DNA of 64,000 bases from Lachnospiraceae bacterium (GCA_017432565.1 JAFRIW010000032.1:1-64000); one strand, 5' to 3'. Counted from the stretch's first letter, positions 1-12,108 are shown. The notes: generated from the letters alone by a model not told the origin. A program made the numbers and translations.

Positions 1-337
1 GACCGTCAGTTGCAGCGATAACAAGGATAGCACCGTCCATCTGAGCAGCGCCGGTAATCATGTTCTTAATATAGTCAGCATGGCCGGGGCAGTCAACGTG
101 TGCATAGTGTCTCTTCTCGGTCTCGTACTCGATGTGAGCGGAGTTGATGGTGATTCCACGCTCTCTCTCTTCCGGAGCCTTATCAATGTTCTCGAATGCA
201 ACTGCATCGCCCAGTCCCAGACGATCATGCAGGGTCTTTGTGATAGCTGCTGTCAGAGTGGTCTTGCCGTGGTCAACGTGACCGATGGTACCGATGTTTA
301 CATGCGGTTTTGTTCTGTCAAAGTGAGCCTTTGCCAT
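1..337 (-). CDS. tuf: Elongation factor Tu (N-terminal part, cut by window edge)
   Basis: EF-Tu delivers aminoacyl-tRNA to the ribosome as a GTP complex. The visible 112 residues start [20 protein letters not shown] and include the P-loop GHVDHGKT, the switch I region with RGITIN, and the DCPGHADY G3 motif, all classic for EF-Tu. The ATG at 337 has a strong AAGGAGGAA ribosome site. The gene continues beyond base 1. It is the last gene of the str region but has its own predicted promoter in the gap after fusA. Identification is certain; only the C-terminal domains are unseen. Confidence 0.98.
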   Translation of the reverse strand, partial: MAKAHFDRTKPHVNIGTIGHVDHGKTTLTAAITKTLHDRLGLGDAVAFENIDKAPEERERGITINSAHIEYETEKRHYAHVDCPGHADYIKNMITGAAQMDGAILVIAATDG

Positions 338-379
338 TTCGAAATTCCTCCTTGATAATGATAACTTAATTATTTCAGT

Positions 380-415
380 GGATAGTGGCCAGTGCCCTAT
401 TGACAGCCACTATCC
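380..415 (-). other. Stem-loop at the predicted 5' end of the tuf mRNA
   Basis: Perfect 10-bp arms GGATAGTGGC (380-389) and GCCACTATCC (406-415). The predicted start of the tuf transcript (about 412) lies inside the upstream arm, so the mRNA would begin almost directly in the hairpin, which could protect the 5' end. No T-run follows, so it is not an intrinsic terminator for fusA. Confidence 0.5.
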
Positions 416-418
416 GCA

Positions 419-447
419 ATTATACTTGATAGCTGTGGATATTTCAA
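419..447 (-). promoter_or_regulatory. Predicted sigma-A promoter for tuf
   Basis: On the minus strand: TTGAAA (442-447), 17-bp spacer, perfect TATAAT (419-424). It lies between the fusA stop and tuf, giving tuf a private promoter with a leader of about 75 nt. Prediction from consensus only. Confidence 0.7.
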
Positions 448-472
448 GCGTTACTTCACAGCCCGCAAAGCA

Positions 473-2602
473 TTACTTTCCCTTTGTCTGAAGCACTTTT
501 TCCTGTACATTCTTCGGCACGGGTTCGTACCTTTCAAAGAACATGGAGTAGTTGCCTCTGCCCTGCGTCTTGGAACGAAGGTCTGTCGCGTAGCCGAACA
601 TTTCAGCCAGCGGGACAAAGCCCGTCACCATCTTGCCGCCGCCGACAACATCTTCCATTCCGTTCACGCGTCCGCGTCTGGAATTGATATCGCCGATGAC
701 ATCGCCCATATACTCCTCGGGCATGGTTACTTCGACCTTCATGATGGGCTCCAGCAGAACCGGAGCTGCTTTCTGCATTGCTTCCTTGAAGCACATGGAT
801 CCGGCAATGTGGAATGCCATCTCGGACGAGTCGACCTCGTGGTAGGATCCGTCGTAAACCACTGCGTGCACGCCTACGACAGGGAATCCGCCGAGCTGGC
901 CGGCCTTCATCGCCTCTTCAATACCTTCGCCGACAGCCGGAATGTATTCCTTCGGAATATTGCCGCCGACAACCTCGGACTCGAACTTGTACAGTTCTTC
1001 GCCGTTGGCATCCATAGGCTCGAAGCGGACTTTGCAGTGTCCATACTGTCCGCGTCCGCCGGACTGCTTCGCGTACTTGTATTCCTGATCGACGGGCTTC
1101 GTAATGGTCTCCTTGTAAGCGACCTGCGGAGCACCGACGTTTGCTTCAACGTGGAATTCACGAAGAAGACGGTCAACAATGATGTCCAGGTGCAGTTCGC
1201 CCATACCGGCGATAATGGTCTGACCCGTTTCAACATTGGTGTGCTGACGGAATGTGGGATCCTCTTCAGCCAGCTTGGCGAGCGCATCGGCCATCTTCTG
1301 CTGACCGGCCTTGGTCTTGGGCTCGATTGCCAGTTCGATAACCGGCTCCGGGAACTCCATGGATTCCAGAATAACCGGATGCTGCTCATCGCAGATCGTA
1401 TCGCCGGTCGTTGTGAACTTCAGGCCGACTGCCGCTGCGATATCGCCGGAAAAGACCTTCTCGATTTCCTGCCGCTTGTTCGCATGCATCTGCAGAATGC
1501 GGCCGATTCTCTCTTTCTTGTCCTTGGTGGCGTTCAGGCAGTAGGAACCGGAGTTCACAGAGCCCGAATACACACGGAAAAACGCGAGCTTTCCGACGAA
1601 AGGATCTGTCATGATTTTGAATGCAAGAGCTGCAAACGGCTCATCATCCGACGAATGTCTCTCGACTTCGTTTCCGTTCAGATCCGTTCCCTTTATTGCA
1701 GGGATATCAATCGGGCTGGGCATATATTCGATGACCGCATCGATCATCTTCTGAATGCCCTTGTTGCGGTAAGCGCTGCCGCAGCAGACGGGAACCGCTC
1801 TGCACTCGCAGGTTGCCTTGCGCAGTGCCGCCTTCATCTCATCAGCGGAAGGTTCTTCACCCTCCAGATAGACCATCATCAGATCCTCGTCCAGATCGCA
1901 GCACTTTTCAACCAGCTCAGCATGATACTGCTCTGCGTCAGCCTTGAACTCTTCCGGAATCTCACCGATGGTGATATCGTCGCCCTTGTCATCATTGTAG
2001 ATATAGGCCTCCATCTCGAACAGGTCGATAATACCCTTGAAGGTATCTTCCGCACCCATCGGGATCTGGACCATAATAGCGTTTTTGCCGAGGCGCTTGC
2101 GGATCTGTTCGACCGCACCGTAGAAATCTGCGCCGATGACATCCATCTTATTGATAAATGCCATACGAGGAACGTTGTAGGTGTCCGCCTGACGCCAAAC
2201 GTTCTCCGACTGAGGCTCTACGCCGCCTTTGGCACTGAATACACCGACCGCTCCGTCCAGAACACGCAGAGACCGCTCAACCTCAACCGTAAAGTCGACG
2301 TGTCCGGGGGTATCAATGATATTGATCCGGTGCTCCAGAGCGCCTTCCTTCGGCTTGTTATGGTCGTGCAGTGTCCAGTGGCAGGTCGTCGCCGCCGACG
2401 TGATCGTGATTCCGCGCTCCTGCTCCTGGGCCATCCAGTCCATGGTCGCAGTGCCGTCGTGGGTTTCACCGATCTTGTAGTTAACACCGGTATAGTACAG
2501 GATACGCTCGGTAAGAGTCGTCTTGCCGGCGTCGATATGTGCCATAATTCCGATGTTCCTGGTTCTGTCCAGGGGATACTCTCTAATTACTTCAGATGCC
2601 AC
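473..2602 (-). CDS. fusA: Elongation factor G
   Basis: EF-G is the GTPase that drives translocation and, with RRF, ribosome recycling. The 709-residue product has the N-terminal G domain with AHIDAGKTT (P-loop), RGITITSAA (switch I) and DTPGHVDF (G3), NKMD (G4), then domains II-V ending in the usual acidic/lysine tail. Length is normal for EF-G. The start codon is GTG at 2602, preceded by TAGGAGGAATACCT, which fixes the start. It follows rpsG by 29 nt and so belongs to the rpsL-rpsG-fusA operon. Confidence 0.98.
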   Translation of the reverse strand: MASEVIREYPLDRTRNIGIMAHIDAGKTTLTERILYYTGVNYKIGETHDGTATMDWMAQEQERGITITSAATTCHWTLHDHNKPKEGALEHRINIIDTPGHVDFTVEVERSLRVLDGAVGVFSAKGGVEPQSENVWRQADTYNVPRMAFINKMDVIGADFYGAVEQIRKRLGKNAIMVQIPMGAEDTFKGIIDLFEMEAYIYNDDKGDDITIGEIPEEFKADAEQYHAELVEKCCDLDEDLMMVYLEGEEPSADEMKAALRKATCECRAVPVCCGSAYRNKGIQKMIDAVIEYMPSPIDIPAIKGTDLNGNEVERHSSDDEPFAALAFKIMTDPFVGKLAFFRVYSGSVNSGSYCLNATKDKKERIGRILQMHANKRQEIEKVFSGDIAAAVGLKFTTTGDTICDEQHPVILESMEFPEPVIELAIEPKTKAGQQKMADALAKLAEEDPTFRQHTNVETGQTIIAGMGELHLDIIVDRLLREFHVEANVGAPQVAYKETITKPVDQEYKYAKQSGGRGQYGHCKVRFEPMDANGEELYKFESEVVGGNIPKEYIPAVGEGIEEAMKAGQLGGFPVVGVHAVVYDGSYHEVDSSEMAFHIAGSMCFKEAMQKAAPVLLEPIMKVEVTMPEEYMGDVIGDINSRRGRVNGMEDVVGGGKMVTGFVPLAEMFGYATDLRSKTQGRGNYSMFFERYEPVPKNVQEKVLQTKGK

Positions 2603-2631
2603 AGGTATTCCTCCTAAATTGATCAGGCAGA

Positions 2632-3102
2632 TCAGAACCGATAATGCGAGAAGGCTCTGTTCGCATCTGCCATCTTATGCATATCTTCCTTACGCTTGAC
2701 GGAAGCACCTGTGTTATTGAAAGCATCGAGGATTTCGCCCGCGAGCTTATCCTCCATGGTCTTTTCTCCGCGCTTGCGGGAGAACATAACCATCCAGCGC
2801 AGTGCCAGCGCCTGTCTTCTGTCCGGTCTGACTTCAATCGGGACCTGATAGGTAGCACCGCCAATACGTCTTGCCTTTACTTCCAGTACAGGCATAATGT
2901 TGTTCATCGCAGTCTGGAAAACCTCAAGCGCAGGCTTGCCGGTCTTCTCTTCTGCCTTTGCAAAAGCTCCGTACACGATCTTCTGTGCTACGCCTTTTTT
3001 GCCGTCAAGCATAACAGCATTGATCAGCTTCGTAACAACTTTATCGTTGTACAGGGGATCTGCTAATACTTCTCTCTTCTGTACATGTCCTTTACGCGGC
3101 AT
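2632..3102 (-). CDS. rpsG: 30S ribosomal protein S7
   Basis: S7 nucleates assembly of the 30S head and binds 16S rRNA. The 156-residue product starts [12 protein letters not shown] and contains typical S7 segments such as [19 protein letters not shown]. The frame is open further upstream, but the start at 3102 is chosen because it matches the family N-terminus and is preceded by AAGGAGGGAAGTAAC. It lies between rpsL and fusA. In other bacteria S7 can repress its own operon; no specific target can be assigned here. Confidence 0.98.
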   Translation of the reverse strand: MPRKGHVQKREVLADPLYNDKVVTKLINAVMLDGKKGVAQKIVYGAFAKAEEKTGKPALEVFQTAMNNIMPVLEVKARRIGGATYQVPIEVRPDRRQALALRWMVMFSRKRGEKTMEDKLAGEILDAFNNTGASVKRKEDMHKMADANRAFSHYRF

Positions 3103-3261
3103 GTTACTTCCCTCCTTATCCATTGGTGAAATCCCGCGGATGCGGACTCTCACTGATAATTCTTCGGTACTCACCTGAATTGCTTATTGTGTTCATGTCG
3201 GACATGTACCATTTTATCCTAAAAAGGTACTCCAACACTTTACATAGCAAGTACTTGAGCC

Positions 3262-3681
3262 TTACTTTCCGGCTTTCGGTCTCTTAGCGCCGTACTTAGA
3301 GCGGGCCTGTCTGCGGTTTGCAACACCGGCAGTATCCAGCGTACCACGGATGATGTGGTATCTTGTACCGGGAAGGTCCTTTACTCTTCCGCCGCGGATC
3401 AGAACGACCGAGTGCTCCTGAAGATTGTGACCCTCGCCCGGAATGTAGCTTGTGACTTCGATTCCGTTCGAGAGACGCACTCTTGCGATCTTACGAAGAG
3501 CGGAGTTAGGCTTCTTGGGGGTTGCCGTCTTAACTGCTGTACAGACGCCGCGCTTCTGCGGTGCACTGACATCAATCGCCTTCTTGTGAAGAGAGTTGAA
3601 TCCCTTCTGAAGAGCGGGAGCAGTCGACTTCCTGGCAGAAGTCTGACGACCCTTTCTGACTAACTGATTAAATGTTGGCAT
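3262..3681 (-). CDS. rpsL: 30S ribosomal protein S12
   Basis: S12 contributes to decoding accuracy at the A site. The 139-residue product starts [13 protein letters not shown] and carries the conserved [11 protein letters not shown] and [13 protein letters not shown] loops. Both lysines whose mutation gives streptomycin resistance in other bacteria are present, so the allele looks streptomycin-sensitive by analogy. The open frame continues upstream, but 3681 matches the family start and has an ATAAGGAGGTAAAAAGG ribosome site. It is the first gene of the str operon, about 140 nt downstream of a strong promoter. Confidence 0.98.
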   Translation of the reverse strand: MPTFNQLVRKGRQTSARKSTAPALQKGFNSLHKKAIDVSAPQKRGVCTAVKTATPKKPNSALRKIARVRLSNGIEVTSYIPGEGHNLQEHSVVLIRGGRVKDLPGTRYHIIRGTLDTAGVANRRQARSKYGAKRPKAGK

Positions 3682-3720
3682 CCTTTTTACCTCCTTATAG
3701 ATTTTGCGCGTAGCAATAAA

Positions 3721-3822
3721 CAGTGCGAAGACGAGAAATTCATGCTCGTCGGGAGCTCGCTCTTCCCGCACTGCCGTTCTTTTTTGCGCAATAAAAGAAC
3801 GGCGCAGCTTTACAGCCGCACC
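3721..3822 (-). other. Structured 5' leader of the rpsL operon
   Basis: Three consecutive inverted repeats lie between the str promoter and rpsL: an imperfect hairpin at about 3802-3822; a perfect 11-bp stem GCCGTTCTTTT/AAAAGAACGGC at 3773-3803; and a nested hairpin at 3721-3772 with outer CAGTGCG/CGCACTG and inner GACGAG/CTCGTC stems. None is followed by a T-run, so simple termination is unlikely. A ribosomal-protein-responsive leader is possible but unproven. Confidence 0.5.
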
Positions 3823-3826
3823 GCTC

Positions 3827-3855
3827 ATTTTACATAACCATCATTATAATGTCAA
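3827..3855 (-). promoter_or_regulatory. Predicted strong promoter of the rpsL-rpsG-fusA operon
   Basis: Minus-strand TTGACA (3850-3855), 17-bp spacer, TAAAAT (3827-3832). It begins about 11 nt after the rpoC stop codon, leaving no room for a separate rpoC terminator between them. rpoBC transcripts may therefore read into the str operon. Confidence 0.78.
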
Positions 3856-3866
3856 GAAAAACCTTA

Positions 3867-6800
3867 TTATTCCTCGACATCCACTGCTTCTTCAACCGTT
3901 TCCGCTTCCTGCCCGAACTCAGCCTCCTCAGCCTCGGTCTCTTCAGCGATGTATCCGGTCTCCTCGAAAGCTTCCGTTCCGATTGCGCCGTACTGATCCG
4001 CATCCGTGGAAAGCCTTGTGCTGCGATAACGCTTCATACCGGTTCCGGCCGGGATCAGCTTACCGATGATGACGTTCTCCTTCAGACCGATCAGAGGATC
4101 GACTCTTCCGTGAATCGCCGCATCTGTGAGGACCTTGGTCGTCTCCTGGAAGGAAGCCGCCGACATGAAGGAATTGGTTGCCAGCGCGGACTTCGTGATA
4201 CCGAGAATAATTCTCTTGCCTTCCGCGGGAGCCTTGCCCTCTGCCTCCAGGCGCTCGTTCTCATCTTCAAAATCAAGAACATCTACCAGGCTGCCGGGCA
4301 GGAACTCTGTATCGCCCCGCTCCTCGATCCGGATCTTCTTGAGCATCTGACGGACAATCACCTCGATGTGCTTGTCACAGATATCAACACCCTGCAGACG
4401 GTAAACTCTCTGAACCTCACGGAGCAGATAGTTCTGCACTGCGTCGATGCCCTTGATCTTCAGCAGGTCATGCGGATTGACGGAGCCTTCTGTCAGCTCA
4501 TCACCGGCCTCGATCATCTGCTCGTCGATGACCTTGATCCGGGAACCGTACGGGATCGGATAGGATTTGGATTCACCGGTCTCGTCGTTGGTAACAACCA
4601 CTTCACGGCTCTTCTTGTTATCCACAACCGCAACTCTGCCGCCGAACTCGGAAATGATCGCAAGCCCCTTCGGCTTTCTGGCCTCGAACAGCTCCTCAAC
4701 ACGGGGAAGACCCTGTGTGATATCGCCGCCGGCGACACCGCCCGTATGGAATGTTCTCATGGTCAGCTGTGTACCGGGCTCACCGATGGACTGAGCAGCG
4801 ATAATACCTACCGCTTCACCGACCTGAACCATTTCACCCGTTGCCATGTTGGCGCCGTAGCACTTCGCGCAGATTCCCAGATGAGACCGGCAGGTCAGGA
4901 TGGTCCGGATTTTGACCGATTCGGCCTTGTTTCCGTTTCCGTCCACCGCGCGCTCAAGAACTGCCTTCGCACGGCTCGGTGTGATCATGTGATTCTTCTT
5001 AACTAATACATTGCCCTCTGCATCCAGGATATCCTCGCAGGCGACACGGCCGGTGATACGGTCCTTCAGGCCTTCGATGGTTTCCTTTCCGTCTGTGAAC
5101 GCCTTGACAGACATGCCGGGAATAACTTCCTTGCCTTCGCAGCAGTCGATCTCGCGGATGATCAGTTCCTGAGATACGTCAACCATTCTTCTGGTCAGGT
5201 AACCGGAGTCAGCCGTACGCAGCGCGGTGTCGGACAGACCCTTGCGGGCGCCGTGTGCCGACATGAAGTACTCCAGAACGTCCAGACCTTCACGGAAGTT
5301 GGACTTGATCGGCAGCTCGATGGTCCGGCCGGTCGTATCCGCCATCAGTCCGCGCATGCCGGCCAGCTGTTTGATCTGCTGGTTGGAACCACGGGCTCCG
5401 GAATCCGCCATCATGAAGATGTTGTTGTACTTATCCAGGCTGTCCAGCAGTACGCGGGTCAGCTCGTTATCGATCTGTGTCCAGGTCGCGACAACACTGC
5501 GGTATCTCTCTTCCTCCGTCACCAGACCTCTGCGGTAGTTGCGGGCAATCTGGTCAACCGTGTCCTGAGCCTTCTGAAGGAGTTCCTTCTTCTGCGGCGG
5601 AACGGTGATATCCGCGATGGAAACCGTCATGGCGGCGATCGTGGAATACTTGTAGCCCATTGCCTTGATCAGGTCCAGAACTTCTGCCGTCTTGAAGGTT
5701 CCGTGCGTGTCGATGATTCTCTGCAGAATGTCCTTCAGCTTCTTCTTGGTAACCAGGAAGTCAACCTCCAGCTTCAGCAGGTTCTCGGGATCATTGCGGT
5801 CCACATAACCCAGATCCTGCGGCAGGATTTCGTTGAAGAGCATCCGGCCGAGGGTTGTATCGATCATGCCGCTGACCATTTCCCCATCCGCGTTCTGCTT
5901 GCAGACACGGACCTGAATCTTCGTGTGCAGCGTAATGTACTTGTTCTCATAAGCGAGGATCGCCTCGTTCATGTTGTGGAACTGGTGTCCCTCGCCGGGC
6001 TCACCCTCGCGCTCCTGCGTCAGATAATAAATACCGAGGACCATGTCCTGAGACGGAACCGCAACCGGTCCGCCGTCGGAGGGCTTCAGCAGGTTGTTCG
6101 GGGAAAGCAGCAGGAACCGGCATTCCGCCTGTGCCTCAACGGACAGCGGAAGATGGATTGCCATCTGGTCACCGTCGAAGTCGGCGTTGAATGCGGTACA
6201 GACCAGCGGATGAAGCTTGATGGCCTTGCCTTCTACCAGGATCGGTTCAAAAGCCTGAATGCCCAGTCTGTGCAGAGTAGGTGCGCGGTTCAGCATGACA
6301 GGATGCTCGCGAATCACGTCCTCAAGGATATCCCACACCTGAGGATCCACTCTCTCAACCAGCTTCTTGGCATTCCGGATATTCTGGGAAATACCTCTCT
6401 TCTCCAGTTCCTTCATGACAAAAGGCTTGAACAGCTCCAGAGCCATTTCCTTCGGAACACCGCACTGATAAATCTTCAGCTCGGGTCCGACGACAATAAC
6501 GGAACGGCCGGAGTAGTCGACACGCTTGCCCAGAAGGTTCTGGCGGAAACGTCCGGATTTACCCTTCAGCATATCGGAAAGGGACTTCAGGGCGCGGTTG
6601 CCGGGGCCGGTAACCGGGCGGCCTCTTCTGCCGTTGTCGATCAGAGCATCTACTGCTTCCTGCAGCATTCTCTTCTCATTGCGGACGATGATGTCCGGAG
6701 CTCCCAGCTCGAGGAGTCTCTTCAGACGGTTGTTCCGGTTGATGATTCTGCGGTACAGATCATTCAGGTCGGAAGTCGCAAAACGTCCGCCGTCCAGCTG

Positions 6801-7547
6801 AACCATGGGACGGAGATCCGGAGGAATGACCGGGATGCAGTCCATGATCATCCATGCGGGTGAATTTCCGGACTCGCGGAAAGCCTCGACCACTTCCAGT
6901 CTCTTGATCACACGAAGCTTCTTCTGACCGGTTGCCTCGTTCATCTCGGCGGTCAGCTCCTGATATTCTTTCTCAACGTCAACCGCCTCAAGCAGTTCCT
7001 TGATCGCCTCGGCACCCATGCCGACGCGGAACTTGCTGCCCCATTTCTCGCGGGCTTCCAGATAATCCTTCTCTGTCAGGATCTGCTTGTACTCAAGTTC
7101 GCTGGAACCCTTGTCCAGAACGATATAATTTGCAAAATACAGTACCTTCTCGAGGACCTTCGGGGACAGATCCAGGATCAGACCCATCCGGGAAGGAATT
7201 CCCTTGAAGTACCAGATATGCGACACCGGCGCGGCCAGCTCAATGTGGCCCATGCGCTCACGGCGTACGCTGGATTTTGTGACCTCAACACCGCAGCGGT
7301 CACAGATCACGCCCTTGTAGCGGATCTTCTTGAACTTACCGCAGTGGCACTCCCAGTCCTTTGTGGGACCGAAGATCTTCTCACAGAACAGGCCGTCCCG
7401 TTCGGGCTTCAGTGTGCGGTAATTGATGGTTTCCGGCTTCGTTACCTCTCCGTGAGACCACTCTCTGATCTTCTCCGGAGATGCCAGGCGGATCCGGATG
7501 GCATCAAATGTAATCGGCTGATAACTCTGCTGTTTATTATTCGGCAT
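3867..7547 (-). CDS. rpoC: RNA polymerase subunit beta'
   Basis: Catalytic subunit of RNA polymerase. The 1226-residue product has the N-terminal zinc finger (CHCGKFKK...CDRCG, about residues 68-88), the [10 protein letters not shown] active-site magnesium loop, the bridge-helix/trigger-loop region ([19 protein letters not shown]) and a strongly acidic, Glu-rich C-terminal tail. Length is normal for Firmicutes beta'. The ATG at 7547 is preceded by TAAGGAGAGGG, 14 nt after rpoB, so the two are co-transcribed. No terminator is visible after the stop. Confidence 0.99.
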   Translation of the reverse strand: MPNNKQQSYQPITFDAIRIRLASPEKIREWSHGEVTKPETINYRTLKPERDGLFCEKIFGPTKDWECHCGKFKKIRYKGVICDRCGVEVTKSSVRRERMGHIELAAPVSHIWYFKGIPSRMGLILDLSPKVLEKVLYFANYIVLDKGSSELEYKQILTEKDYLEAREKWGSKFRVGMGAEAIKELLEAVDVEKEYQELTAEMNEATGQKKLRVIKRLEVVEAFRESGNSPAWMIMDCIPVIPPDLRPMVQLDGGRFATSDLNDLYRRIINRNNRLKRLLELGAPDIIVRNEKRMLQEAVDALIDNGRRGRPVTGPGNRALKSLSDMLKGKSGRFRQNLLGKRVDYSGRSVIVVGPELKIYQCGVPKEMALELFKPFVMKELEKRGISQNIRNAKKLVERVDPQVWDILEDVIREHPVMLNRAPTLHRLGIQAFEPILVEGKAIKLHPLVCTAFNADFDGDQMAIHLPLSVEAQAECRFLLLSPNNLLKPSDGGPVAVPSQDMVLGIYYLTQEREGEPGEGHQFHNMNEAILAYENKYITLHTKIQVRVCKQNADGEMVSGMIDTTLGRMLFNEILPQDLGYVDRNDPENLLKLEVDFLVTKKKLKDILQRIIDTHGTFKTAEVLDLIKAMGYKYSTIAAMTVSIADITVPPQKKELLQKAQDTVDQIARNYRRGLVTEEERYRSVVATWTQIDNELTRVLLDSLDKYNNIFMMADSGARGSNQQIKQLAGMRGLMADTTGRTIELPIKSNFREGLDVLEYFMSAHGARKGLSDTALRTADSGYLTRRMVDVSQELIIREIDCCEGKEVIPGMSVKAFTDGKETIEGLKDRITGRVACEDILDAEGNVLVKKNHMITPSRAKAVLERAVDGNGNKAESVKIRTILTCRSHLGICAKCYGANMATGEMVQVGEAVGIIAAQSIGEPGTQLTMRTFHTGGVAGGDITQGLPRVEELFEARKPKGLAIISEFGGRVAVVDNKKSREVVVTNDETGESKSYPIPYGSRIKVIDEQMIEAGDELTEGSVNPHDLLKIKGIDAVQNYLLREVQRVYRLQGVDICDKHIEVIVRQMLKKIRIEERGDTEFLPGSLVDVLDFEDENERLEAEGKAPAEGKRIILGITKSALATNSFMSAASFQETTKVLTDAAIHGRVDPLIGLKENVIIGKLIPAGTGMKRYRSTRLSTDADQYGAIGTEAFEETGYIAEETEAEEAEFGQEAETVEEAVDVEE

Positions 7548-7561
7548 AACCCTCTCCTTAA

Positions 7562-10500
7562 TTAGTCGAGATTTCCGTCACCGTACGATTCGTCGTCTGA
7601 ATAAGCCGTTGCATATTCAGAATCTTCATCGCTTTCCGGCTCGATATTCTCCAGTTCGCCGCTCTGCGCATTAAACTCCTGCGTCTGGTAGCCGCTCTCT
7701 CTCAGTTCCTGATCGCTTCCTCCGCCATCCTTGAAGTTGTTGGCCATCGCGAAGCGATAAACCGCAGACTCGCCGTAATCGATGTCTTCGCTGATCTCCA
7801 CCTCAGTGCCGTCATCGCGCAGTACCTGGATATCCAGGCCCAGTGCCTGCAGTTCCTTGAGCAATACCTTGAAGGATTCAGGAATACCTGCCTCAGGAAT
7901 GTTCTCGCCCTTGATGATCGCCTCGTAAGTCTTGACACGTCCGAGCACATCATCGGATTTGACTGTCAGGATCTCCTGCAGCGTGTAAGCAGCGCCGTAT
8001 GCTTCCAGCGCCCAGACTTCCATTTCTCCGAAACGCTGTCCGCCGAACTGAGCCTTGCCGCCCAGCGGCTGCTGGGTAACCAGAGAGTAAGGGCCGGTCG
8101 AACGGGCGTGAATCTTATCGTCGACCAGGTGATGGAGCTTTAAGTAGTGCATGTGACCGATCGTAACCGGGCTGTCGAACAGCTCACCGGTCCGGCCGTC
8201 ACGCACCCAGACCTTACCGTCTCTGTTGATCGGAACGCCCTTCCACTCAGCTCTGTGATCCCGGTTGTCATACAGATACTGCATGATCTCCGGCTTCACC
8301 AGATCCTTGTATTTCTCCTCGAAGACTTCCCACTCCTCATTGACGTAGCAGTTGGCCATCTCCAGAGCATCCATGATATCCTCTTCGTTCGCTCCGTCAA
8401 AATCCGGCGTTGCGACATTGAAGCCGAGGGCCTTCGCAGCCAGTGACAGGTGAATTTCCAGAACCTGTCCGATATTCATACGGCTCGGCACGCCCAGCGG
8501 GTTCAGAACGATATCCAGCGGACGTCCGTTCGGCAGATAAGGCATATCCTCTACCGGAAGTACGCGGGAAACGACACCCTTGTTTCCGTGACGTCCTGCC
8601 ATCTTGTCACCGACGGAAATCTTTCTCTTCTGCGCAATGTAAATGCGCACAGACTGGTTGACACCCGGTGCAAGCTCGTCCTTGTTCTCTCTTGTGAACA
8701 CCTTGGTATCCACAACGATTCCGTACTCACCGTGCGGAACCTTCAGAGAGGTGTCACGGACTTCTCTTGCCTTCTCACCGAAGATGGCACGAAGCAGGCG
8801 CTCCTCGGCGGTCAGCTCGGTCTCACCCTTCGGGGTGACCTTGCCGACCAGGATATCTCCCGCACGGACCTCTGCACCGATGCGGATGATACCGCGCTCG
8901 TCCAGATCCTTGAGAGCATCCTCGCCGACACCCGGAACATCACGTGTGATCTCTTCCGGACCCAGCTTGGTGTCTCTGGCTTCCGCCTCATACTCCTCAA
9001 TATGAATGGATGTATAAACATCATCCCGCACGAGGCGCTCGCTGATCAGAACGGCATCCTCGTAGTTGTAGCCTTCCCAGGTCATGAATCCGATCAGCGG
9101 ATTCCGGCCCAGTGCCAGCTCACCGTCACAGGTGGAGGCGCCGTCCGCAATCACCTGTCCGGCCTGAACGCGCTCACCCGGGAACACGATCGGCTTCTGG
9201 TTGTAGCAGTTGCTCTGGTTGCTCCGCATGAACTTGGTCAGAACAATTTCTTCTCTGGAGCCGTCATCATAGAGCAGATTAATCCGGTTGGCATCAACAT
9301 ATTCCACAGTCGCGTTCTTCTCGGCGACAACACAGACACCGGAGTCCTTCGCAGCCTTCTCTTCCATGCCTGTACCGACAACCGGTGCTTCTGTTCTGAT
9401 CAGCGGCACAGCCTGACGCTGCATGTTGGATCCCATCAGCGCACGGTTCGCATCGTCGTTCTCCAGGAACGGAATCAGGGACGTCGCGACAGAGAAAACC
9501 ATCCGCGGAGACACGTCCATGAACTCAAACATTGTCTTCGGATAAGAGGATGTCTCCGTCTTATAACGACCGGAAATATTATTATGTACAAAATAACCGT
9601 TCTCATCGAGCTCTGTGCTCGCCTGCGCGACGTGATAATTATCCTCTTCGTCAGCAGCCATATAGATAACGGTATCTGTTACACGCGGGCCGTTCGGATC
9701 ATTCTGATCCACTACGCGGTACGGCGCTTCGACAAATCCGTACTGGTTGATGCGCGCATAGCTTGCCAGCGAGTTGATCAGACCGATGTTGGGACCTTCA
9801 GGGGTCTCAATCGGGCACATTCTTCCGTAATGCGTATAATGGACGTCTCGGACCTCGAATCCGGCGCGGTCTCTGGAAAGTCCGCCCGGGCCCAGTGCGG
9901 AAAGACGTCTCTTATGTGTCAATTCACCCAGCGGGTTGTTCTGATCCATGAACTGGGACAGCTGGGAGGATCCGAAGAATTCCTTGACAGCTGCCTGAAC
10001 CGGCTTGATGTTAATCAGTGCCTGCGGGGAAATTTCCTCCGCGGCATCATGTGTCGTCATGCGCTCACGGACTACTCTCTCCAGACGGGAAAGGCCGATC
10101 CGGTACTGGTTCTGAAGCAGTTCGCCGACGGAACGGATCCGGCGGTTGCCCAGGTGGTCGATGTCGTCATCGTTTCCGATTCCGTACTCAAGATGCATAT
10201 TATAATTAATAGAAGCAAGGATATCTTCTTTTGTAATATGCTTCGGAATCAGTTCCCGGACGCTTCTCTTCAGTGCGTCCGCCAGCGCCTCCGGCTCCAG
10301 ATTATCCTGATACTGCAGAAGGATCTCGCGCAGTGCGGGATAATACACCAGCTCGGTGATGCCGAGTTCTTCGGGATCGCAGTCAACAAAGTGTGTAATG
10401 TCCACCATCAGGTTGGAGAGCACCTTGACATTGCGCTCCTCTGTCTGGACCCACACATACGGAATAGCAGCATTCTGGATCGCATCCGCCATCTCAGCGG

Positions 10501-11446
10501 TCACGGTCTCTCCTGCCGTACCGAGAATCTCGCCGTTTGCCTCATCGACTACATCCTCTGCCAGTTTGAAGCCCTTGATGCGGTTGCGCAGCGCGAGCTT
10601 CTTATTAAACTTATAGCGGCCGACTTTTGCCAGATCATAACGTCTGGGGTCAAAGAACATCGCGTTGATCAGGCTGTCAGCACTCTCAACGGAGAGCGGC
10701 TCGCCGGGACGGATCTTCTTGTACAGCTCCAGAAGACCGGTCTCATAGTCATGAGAAGGGTCTTTGGAAAGAGCGCCCATCAGCTTGGGCTCTTCGCCGA
10801 ACAGATCAATAATCTCTTCGTTGGTGCCGATACCGAGCGCGCGGACCAGGACGGTTACGGGAACCTTTCTGGTGCGGTCGACGCGGACATAGAAAATGTC
10901 GTTTGCATCGGTCTCATACTCAAGCCAAGCGCCGCGGTTCGGAATGACTGTGCAGTTGTACAGCTTTTTGCCGAACTTGTCGCTTTCTATTCCATAATAA
11001 ATGCCGGGGGAACGGACGAGCTGGGAAACAATGACTCGCTCCGCACCATTGATCACGAACGTGCCGGTGCGGGTCATCAGCGGCAGATCACCCATGAAAA
11101 TTTCCTGGTCCTTGATCTCCTTCTTGCCTTCTCTGTCATAAAGGCGCACTTTAACCTTCAGAGGCGCTGCATAAGTCGCGTCTCTTTCTTTACACTCTTC
11201 GATGGAATACTTCTTGTCATCCTCACACAGTTCAAAGCTGACGAAAGACAGGGACAGATGTCCGCTGTAATCCTCAATCGGTGAGATGTCGTCAAACACT
11301 TCCTGAAGTCCTTCTTCCAGGAACCACTGGTAAGAAGATTTCTGAACTTCAATCAGGTTCGGCATCTCGAGCACTTCGCGCTGACGCGAATAGCTCATGC
11401 GGGAATTCTTTCCTTTCCCTGTAGGATGCAGTCTGATTTTTTCCAT
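7562..11446 (-). CDS. rpoB: RNA polymerase subunit beta
   Basis: Core RNA polymerase subunit that, with beta', forms the active-site cleft. The 1294-residue product contains the rifampicin-pocket segment [20 protein letters not shown] with the wild-type His, and the conserved [10 protein letters not shown] and [20 protein letters not shown] blocks. It ends in an acidic Asp/Glu/Ser tail. Two starts are possible: ATG at 11446 (weak GGGGTGA site) and an ATG at 11398 ([11 protein letters not shown], with AGGAAAG 9 nt upstream). It heads an rpoB-rpoC operon with its own promoter. Confidence 0.98.
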   Translation of the reverse strand: MEKIRLHPTGKGKNSRMSYSRQREVLEMPNLIEVQKSSYQWFLEEGLQEVFDDISPIEDYSGHLSLSFVSFELCEDDKKYSIEECKERDATYAAPLKVKVRLYDREGKKEIKDQEIFMGDLPLMTRTGTFVINGAERVIVSQLVRSPGIYYGIESDKFGKKLYNCTVIPNRGAWLEYETDANDIFYVRVDRTRKVPVTVLVRALGIGTNEEIIDLFGEEPKLMGALSKDPSHDYETGLLELYKKIRPGEPLSVESADSLINAMFFDPRRYDLAKVGRYKFNKKLALRNRIKGFKLAEDVVDEANGEILGTAGETVTAEMADAIQNAAIPYVWVQTEERNVKVLSNLMVDITHFVDCDPEELGITELVYYPALREILLQYQDNLEPEALADALKRSVRELIPKHITKEDILASINYNMHLEYGIGNDDDIDHLGNRRIRSVGELLQNQYRIGLSRLERVVRERMTTHDAAEEISPQALINIKPVQAAVKEFFGSSQLSQFMDQNNPLGELTHKRRLSALGPGGLSRDRAGFEVRDVHYTHYGRMCPIETPEGPNIGLINSLASYARINQYGFVEAPYRVVDQNDPNGPRVTDTVIYMAADEEDNYHVAQASTELDENGYFVHNNISGRYKTETSSYPKTMFEFMDVSPRMVFSVATSLIPFLENDDANRALMGSNMQRQAVPLIRTEAPVVGTGMEEKAAKDSGVCVVAEKNATVEYVDANRINLLYDDGSREEIVLTKFMRSNQSNCYNQKPIVFPGERVQAGQVIADGASTCDGELALGRNPLIGFMTWEGYNYEDAVLISERLVRDDVYTSIHIEEYEAEARDTKLGPEEITRDVPGVGEDALKDLDERGIIRIGAEVRAGDILVGKVTPKGETELTAEERLLRAIFGEKAREVRDTSLKVPHGEYGIVVDTKVFTRENKDELAPGVNQSVRIYIAQKRKISVGDKMAGRHGNKGVVSRVLPVEDMPYLPNGRPLDIVLNPLGVPSRMNIGQVLEIHLSLAAKALGFNVATPDFDGANEEDIMDALEMANCYVNEEWEVFEEKYKDLVKPEIMQYLYDNRDHRAEWKGVPINRDGKVWVRDGRTGELFDSPVTIGHMHYLKLHHLVDDKIHARSTGPYSLVTQQPLGGKAQFGGQRFGEMEVWALEAYGAAYTLQEILTVKSDDVLGRVKTYEAIIKGENIPEAGIPESFKVLLKELQALGLDIQVLRDDGTEVEISEDIDYGESAVYRFAMANNFKDGGGSDQELRESGYQTQEFNAQSGELENIEPESDEDSEYATAYSDDESYGDGNLD

Positions 11447-11530
11447 TTAGTTCACCCCGTATAGATATGCTGTTGTCAGTTGCTGATCTTTCTGAGTGCG
11501 TTTTCGGGCAAAATCCGGAGAACAAACCGC

Positions 11531-11572
11531 ACACAATACAGTCCTCTCAGTTCTGAGAGAACGGCATTGTGT
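11531..11572 (-). other. Nested hairpin in the rpoB leader
   Basis: Outer arms ACACAAT (11531-11537) and ATTGTGT (11566-11572) enclose inner arms CTCTCA/TGAGAG. It lies about 60 nt downstream of the predicted rpoB start site and about 85 nt before rpoB. No T-run follows. It may stabilise the leader or regulate it; function unknown. Confidence 0.45.
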
Positions 11573-11628
11573 CATTCATTCGCCTGTTTTGCGCGCAAAA
11601 ATACACTACGCAAAAAGATGCGTTTATC

Positions 11629-11658
11629 ATAATATCACAATTTGAAAGATCAAGTCAA
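11629..11658 (-). promoter_or_regulatory. Predicted rpoB promoter
   Basis: Minus-strand TTGACT (11653-11658), 18-bp spacer, TATTAT (11629-11634). It starts immediately downstream of the rplJL terminator, so rpoBC can be transcribed independently of rplJL. The leader to rpoB is about 175 nt. Confidence 0.7.
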
Positions 11659-11659
11659 C

Positions 11660-11697
11660 AAAAAACTGTCGATTCAGAGGTGAATCGACAGTTTTTT
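11660..11697 (-). terminator. Intrinsic terminator after rplL
   Basis: Perfect 17-bp stem with loop GAGG: arms of A6-CTGTCGATTCA and TGAATCGACAG-T6. The T-run follows on the minus strand, and by symmetry it could work in both directions. It ends the rplJ-rplL unit just before the rpoB promoter. Confidence 0.88.
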
Positions 11698-11733
11698 CTG
11701 ACGTTTTCTTTTTTGAAGCGGATTCTGTGCGAA

Positions 11734-12108
11734 TTACTTAAGAGTAACCTTCGCGCCCTCAGCCTCAACCTTCTCTTTGATCTGCTCAGCTTCTTCCTTG
11801 GAGACGCCTTCCTTGATGTTCTTCGGAGCAGCCTCAACCAGATCCTTTGCTTCCTTCAGGCCAAGTCCGGTGATCTCACGGACAACCTTGATAACCTTGA
11901 TCTTCTGTGCGCCGATCTCAGTCAGCTCAACATCAAACTCAGTCTTCTCTTCCTCAGCTGCTGCTGCCGGGCCTGCTGCTGCAACCACGACACCTGCGGA
12001 AGCGGAAACGCCGAACTCTTCCTCACAAGCCTTAACCAGCTCGTTCAGTTCCATAACGGATAACTCTTTGATCGCATCGATCAGTTCTGCTGTAGATAAC
12101 TTAGCCAT
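11734..12108 (-). CDS. rplL: 50S ribosomal protein L7/L12
   Basis: Stalk protein that recruits translational GTPases. The 124-residue product has the N-terminal dimerisation helix region ([20 protein letters not shown]), an Ala-rich hinge (about residues 38-52) and the conserved C-terminal domain with [13 protein letters not shown] and [11 protein letters not shown]. The ATG at 12108 has an AAGGAGGTTTAAA site. It follows rplJ by 64 nt and is closed by a strong terminator. Confidence 0.98.
   Translation of the reverse strand: MAKLSTAELIDAIKELSVMELNELVKACEEEFGVSASAGVVVAAAGPAAAAEEEKTEFDVELTEIGAQKIKVIKVVREITGLGLKEAKDLVEAAPKNIKEGVSKEEAEQIKEKVEAEGAKVTLK

Noticed and set aside
809..2617. 602-codon plus-strand open frame opposite fusA
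   Set aside because: It is the antisense shadow of fusA; no ribosome site and no recognisable domain.
8450..11284. 944-codon plus-strand open frame opposite rpoB
   Set aside because: Antisense to a highly conserved gene; composition is the mirror of rpoB codons.
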